From positions 3,162,001 through 3,226,000 of the forward strand of contig SPDT01000003.1 of assembly GCA_008477525.1 (NCBI GenBank): DNA of 64,000 nt, in the 5' to 3' direction. This document shows positions 60,655-64,000 of this stretch, piece by piece; position 1 is the stretch's first letter, and each line of letters opens with the position of its first letter. The notes under the pieces are model-generated. The model searched no databases. It saw nothing but the letters and a program-made list of their open reading frames with translations, and was not told the DNA's origin. This DNA comes from Hypomyces perniciosus. Lineage: Eukaryota > Ascomycota > Sordariomycetes > Hypocreales > Hypocreaceae. The position numbers and the translations under genes were made by a program.

Positions 60655-62412
60655 CTACTCAATCAAAAAGTTGTCCGCGGTGGACTTGACCTCCTTGGAA
60701 AATGTCACTTCCTCGTTCTCATCAAGTAAAGTAACTGTAGTGACCTAGGGAAGGGATTAGTGGCAAGTTCTTCATCTCTCGTAATGCAGGGTAACTCACA
60801 TCCACATAAGGCGTTGTCTTGCTGAACCTGACAGTCATGGGGAAGAAACTGTTCTCGTCGCTGCTCTCGGCCTCAAACTCAAACGATCCATTCGGGTTTT
60901 CGTCGTCAACTGAGCCAATGTTCCACTCCAGCGTATCTCCGGAAACCTCGTAGGAAGCGTCAAAGCTCGAGACAACCGGCTCACCGCCCTGGTAAGGAAT
61001 GACGACGCTGACGTCCTTCAGGGCATCACCACCTGTCAGCTCGTATTCAACGGTCAGGTTGTACGTATCCGAGTTTTTGTTGATCCAGACAGTAAACGTA
61101 ATTGGGCAGGCACTTGGGTCATCCGCCTTCGGTGAGGCTCTCCATCGCAAAACTCCGACCGCATTGTTGACAGGGAAGCCACGAGCTGTGTTGCTCAATT
61201 GGATGATCTTGGAGCTGTTGAAAAGGTTGCGGTCTACGTTCGGGTGGGGGCGGAACTGAGCGCCGTGCGATGGGACGGCCTGGAGCCCAAGCTTGATCTT
61301 GGTCAAGCTAGGATCGGTGACCCGCAGGTTGAGGTCTCCGTTGACAGTTATCGAGTTGACGGCGCCTTCTCTGGACAGCTTGGCGCTGATCGTTTCGGCA
61401 ATGGTGACATGAATGGCATCGCGATCCAGCGTCGATGACACTCGTGGTTCGGGTTCAGCGGCAGCTGGCGCGGGCGTTACGAGAGGCGTGTCATCAACAT
61501 CAGCACCAAGGTCACCGCGGACCTTTTCGAAAATATCCGTCGTCTTTGACTTCTTGCCCAGCTGCATGCCTTTCGACTTGAGGGCAGAAGGCCTAGAAAT
61601 TACAAGTTAGTGACGAGTTCACTCATAATACCAAAATCGGCAGCACATACTTGTTGAATGACTTGTTCTTCTCAGCCTCATATGAGTCGAAAGCATTTGA
61701 CGCGCTCGATTGTGTGGGCGGTGTGTATGACGGGTAGACAGGTGTGCGCGGAATGTTGGGTCGGCCGCTCCTTGCTGATTCCTTGCGCTGCATCTCGAGT
61801 TGCTTGGCCTTGCGTTTCCGCTCCTCTGTGGCTTCCAGTTCTTTGTTCTGGGAAAATGTAAGTATTTCCACTGCTGTGTAGGTGGCAGTTCAGGACACAG
61901 CGAGCCTACCCGTGCAATGATCTCCTGAATGCGCTCCTCATGACTCTCCATGTCGAGGAACGTCTTGATCTGGCTGATTGTCAGGTTCTCGCGGTATCCG
62001 AGGGTGACCAGCTCGTCAAATGCGCTAAGCAGCTCGTAGGCATTCTTGACGATTTCCCTCTCGTCCAGGGTCTTGCATGTGCTGCTGACGACTTGGGCGA
62101 ACAGGTGGAGCGAGTCGATGTCCTGGAGGATGTTGGACTGGCGGTTGGTAATGAGCACCATGTAGAGCTCGTCCAGGGGCTGGTAGACAAATCGGACGTT
62201 GTCCTGCTCGACGGTCGTGTGTTGCCTGCCGCTGTCGGCCAGCTTTGGGAACGATGCGAGGAGAGCCTCTATCCGCGATCGTGGCATCTCCCGAAACTGT
62301 CTGGAGAGGACAGCTTTCCCGCCTCGGGTACAGATGGAAGCTGCGAGGACGACCTAGCCCGAATTAGCATTACGCGATAAATGGTAGGACGCTGTGAAGA
62401 TGCGCGCACCAT
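60655..62412 (-). CDS. RET2: Coatomer subunit delta (delta-COP)
   Basis: Subunit of the COPI coat that carries cargo from Golgi to ER and within the Golgi, part of the adaptor-like F-subcomplex. Exons: 62,410-62,412, 61,910-62,353, 61,651-61,847, 60,800-61,592 and 60,655-60,744, totalling 1,527 nt or 508 residues, a normal length for fungal delta-COP. The N-terminal longin domain shows LAASICTRGGKAVLSRQFRE, YQPLDELYMVLITNRQSN, ILQDIDSLHLFAQVV and NLTISQIKTFLDMESHEER. A charged linker (NKELEATEERKRKAKQLEMQ) follows. The C-terminal mu-homology domain includes ITVNGDLNLRVTDPSL, GVLRWR, ITFTVWINKNSDTYN and SFEFEAESSDENSFFPMTV, ending FSKEVKSTADNFLIE. Introns are 55-62 nt with GT-AG ends. The first coding exon is only the ATG, followed at once by GTGCGC. 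The symbol is the yeast name for the orthologue. Confidence 0.95.
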
Positions 62413-63050
62413 CTTGGCAATGTGATTATTGTGAGTGCACTCTGCAGTCTGAGATACCTTATGGAGAGATGAGGCCAGAGGATCAATCAATCAATCAGCC
62501 ACGTCTAACTCAGGAGCTAGACTAATAGCTGATCCCCCGTAATCGACGTCACGTGCGAAGTCAAGGTGTCTTTGGGCCCCACCAGGCGGGGTCACTCTAC
62601 CCCTGACTTGACTTTGCAGTTTGGGGGCATATTTTATTGGACTCAGTCTTTGTCAATTGACAGTTGATAATGTTTGTGTATTTATATATCTTGTATATGC
62701 CACAACTAAGTTTGTTTTGTTTGAGTTTCGGGTATGATAGGGACTCTCTACTGCCCTTATTCCTGACTGTGAATATGCCCCGAAAAACTCAACTCTCCAG
62801 CATCACTTACTTCCTAGTTGCCGGATATTCTCTTCTTAAAATCTCAAGAACTGCATATTAGTCTCCTAGGAGTTTAAGAAGCCAACTTCCTTTGAACGTT
62901 GCCAATACTCCATAATACTCTCAAACTGTATCCACATCTAAGGCTGTATGTAAGTGGGGCACATATCCTCACTCCTCGATCCGCTTTACTTCTCCATCTC
63001 CATCATACAAAACTGAAATAAACAACAACAACAACAACAACATCATCATC
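62413..63050. promoter_or_regulatory. Bidirectional promoter, delta-COP and Nudix genes
   Basis: A 638 bp gap between divergent start codons. GACGTCACGTG at 62,545-62,555 combines a CRE/bZIP-like core (GACGTCA) with an E-box (CACGTG). A repeated AACAACAACA tract followed by CATCATCATC lies directly upstream of the Nudix ATG, as is usual for fungal leaders. Which gene the composite site serves is unknown. Confidence 0.5.
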
Positions 63051-63596
63051 ATGGCCGCCTCACCCTTCCCAACCACTCAATACCCATCCGACCAATTCGT
63101 CGAAAGCTGCGGCGCAATCCTCTTCAACCTCTCCCCCTCCCCCAAACAAGTATGTCTCCTCCACCACCTCCCCAAAAACGAATGGCTCCTCGCCAAAGGC
63201 CGACGCAACTGCGCCGAGTCCCGTCACGACGCCGCCCTCCGCGAAGTCCGTGAAGAAACAGGATTCCCATGCCGCCTCTATCCCGTAACCATGAAAACCC
63301 GCGCTCCAGCTGCGACGGAAGCAGCCCACGTGTCTGATCAGCCCCGGACTTACCCCGGACTCACCGAGCCGTTCATGGTGACTGTGAGGGAGATGCAAGG
63401 AAAGGGCGTCAAGTTCATATGGTGGTTCATTGCTGAGGTCGACCATGACGCCCTGATAGGAGTGGGTGGTGGGGAGATTGAGTTTTCTGCACAGTTTTTG
63501 GATTGCGATGAGGCTCTGAGTCGGTTGACGTTTAAGCAAGATCGCGATGTCTTGAGCAGAGCCATCTCAATTGTGGAGTCGCAGCATGAATCCTGA
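63051..63596 (+). CDS. Nudix hydrolase
   Basis: A single-exon frame of 181 residues beginning at ATG 63,051 with a good fungal context (ATCATCATCATGG). It carries a complete Nudix box: G at the start of GRRNCAESR, the spaced Glu, then REVREETGF (about residues 50-72), the metal-binding signature for hydrolysis of nucleoside diphosphates linked to other groups. The N-terminal FVESCGAILFNL and the later VKFIWWFIAEVDHD are the expected beta-strands. Family members cleave diphosphoinositol polyphosphates, dinucleoside polyphosphates or damaged nucleotides; the sequence alone does not fix the substrate. No signal peptide is seen, so it is probably cytoplasmic. Codons end strongly in C and the gene appears intact. 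Confidence 0.9.
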   Translation: MAASPFPTTQYPSDQFVESCGAILFNLSPSPKQVCLLHHLPKNEWLLAKGRRNCAESRHDAALREVREETGFPCRLYPVTMKTRAPAATEAAHVSDQPRTYPGLTEPFMVTVREMQGKGVKFIWWFIAEVDHDALIGVGGGEIEFSAQFLDCDEALSRLTFKQDRDVLSRAISIVESQHES

Positions 63597-64000
63597 ATAA
63601 ATAACCGCTTCTTTTCTATGATATACTTCTCCCTGCTCCGGAGGATAATAGCATTTGTCTGAAAAATATGATATTCCTTGTCATTCTCAAAGACGTCCCC
63701 AAGTCATGATGATCCCGTTGCAATAAGTAACGTCAACTTTGTGAGTTTATTTATTACGATTCAAATCAAATGCCTGTCCAACGACTGACACTTGGCTAGA
63801 AAGAAAAAGAAAAAAGTCGCTAGACTCCTCTATGCAGTCTACAACGCAGCGCTATAGGTAGTACAGAAACCCTCTTTATGCCAATCAGTCATACACTCGG
63901 CCCGCCAAGTCTTACATCATGAAAGTCCATCCCGATAAGAAACCCCAAGTCCTTCCTTATCCCAGGATTCCTCCCTCTCCGGCAAACATGGCGACATCCG
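63597..64000. other. 3' flank of the Nudix gene
   Basis: Ordinary intergenic sequence to the window end. No full gene is seen; the last 100 bases could belong to a neighbouring gene that continues beyond the window. Confidence 0.3.

Noticed and set aside
1..64000. CRISPR arrays, operons, Starship-type captains, biosynthetic clusters, tRNA genes
   Set aside because: None has sequence support. The only regular tandem arrays are the 5S copies, the ankyrin repeats and simple repeats, and no cloverleaf sequence was recognised.

Overview
The window looks like a piece of a filamentous ascomycete genome, most likely Eurotiales (Aspergillus/Penicillium type; inference). The signs are spliced genes with 52-83 nt introns, a coatomer delta gene of clear fungal type, a Pfs-NACHT-ankyrin NLR, Tad1-like LINEs with RNase H, and long AT-rich, stop-riddled transposon tracts whose C-to-T and G-to-A decay resembles repeat-induced point mutation (RIP).

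About the left three quarters (1-48,955) is dominated by transposons, and nearly all of that tract resolves into a nested insertion history. Four Tad1-like LINEs form the base layer. LINE A (window start to about 13,466, minus) was hit by an 11.4 kb Gypsy element (285-11,661, minus) and by a solo Gypsy LTR (11,904-12,294). LINE B (17,438-31,497, minus) has a 15 bp target duplication and contains two solo Copia LTRs (18,501-19,080; 27,357-27,937) and a full-length Copia element (19,567-26,577, plus); that element carries another solo Gypsy LTR (22,993-23,400) in its integrase region. LINE C (34,285-40,107, minus) landed inside a gene. LINE D (43,047-48,940, plus) has a 14 bp target duplication. 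Without its nested insertions LINE B is about 5.87 kb, matching C (5.82 kb) and D (5.89 kb).

Islands of ordinary base composition lie between the transposons. At 13.5-17.4 kb there is a small secreted Cys-rich protein gene, a distant Gypsy-LTR-like remnant, and a broken gene resembling aerolysin/ETX-MTX2 pore-forming proteins. At 31.5-42 kb there is a tandem cluster of variant 5S rRNA genes whose helices covary, a conserved fungal gene broken by LINE C, and a secreted alpha/beta-hydrolase with Cys at the nucleophile position.

From about 50 kb rightward the sequence is normal gene space: a four-exon multi-pass membrane protein (50,419-52,423), a six-exon Con-13-like secreted protein with an HExxH motif and an early frameshift (53,291-54,566), a decayed unknown gene (55,530-56,115), a Pfs-NACHT-ankyrin NLR with two frameshifts and near-identical ankyrin repeats (56,227-59,766), the housekeeping delta-COP gene in five exons (60,655-62,412), and a divergently transcribed Nudix hydrolase (63,051-63,596). 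The right end is conserved housekeeping sequence. The left is a transposon graveyard in which fast-evolving genes sit and are being lost.
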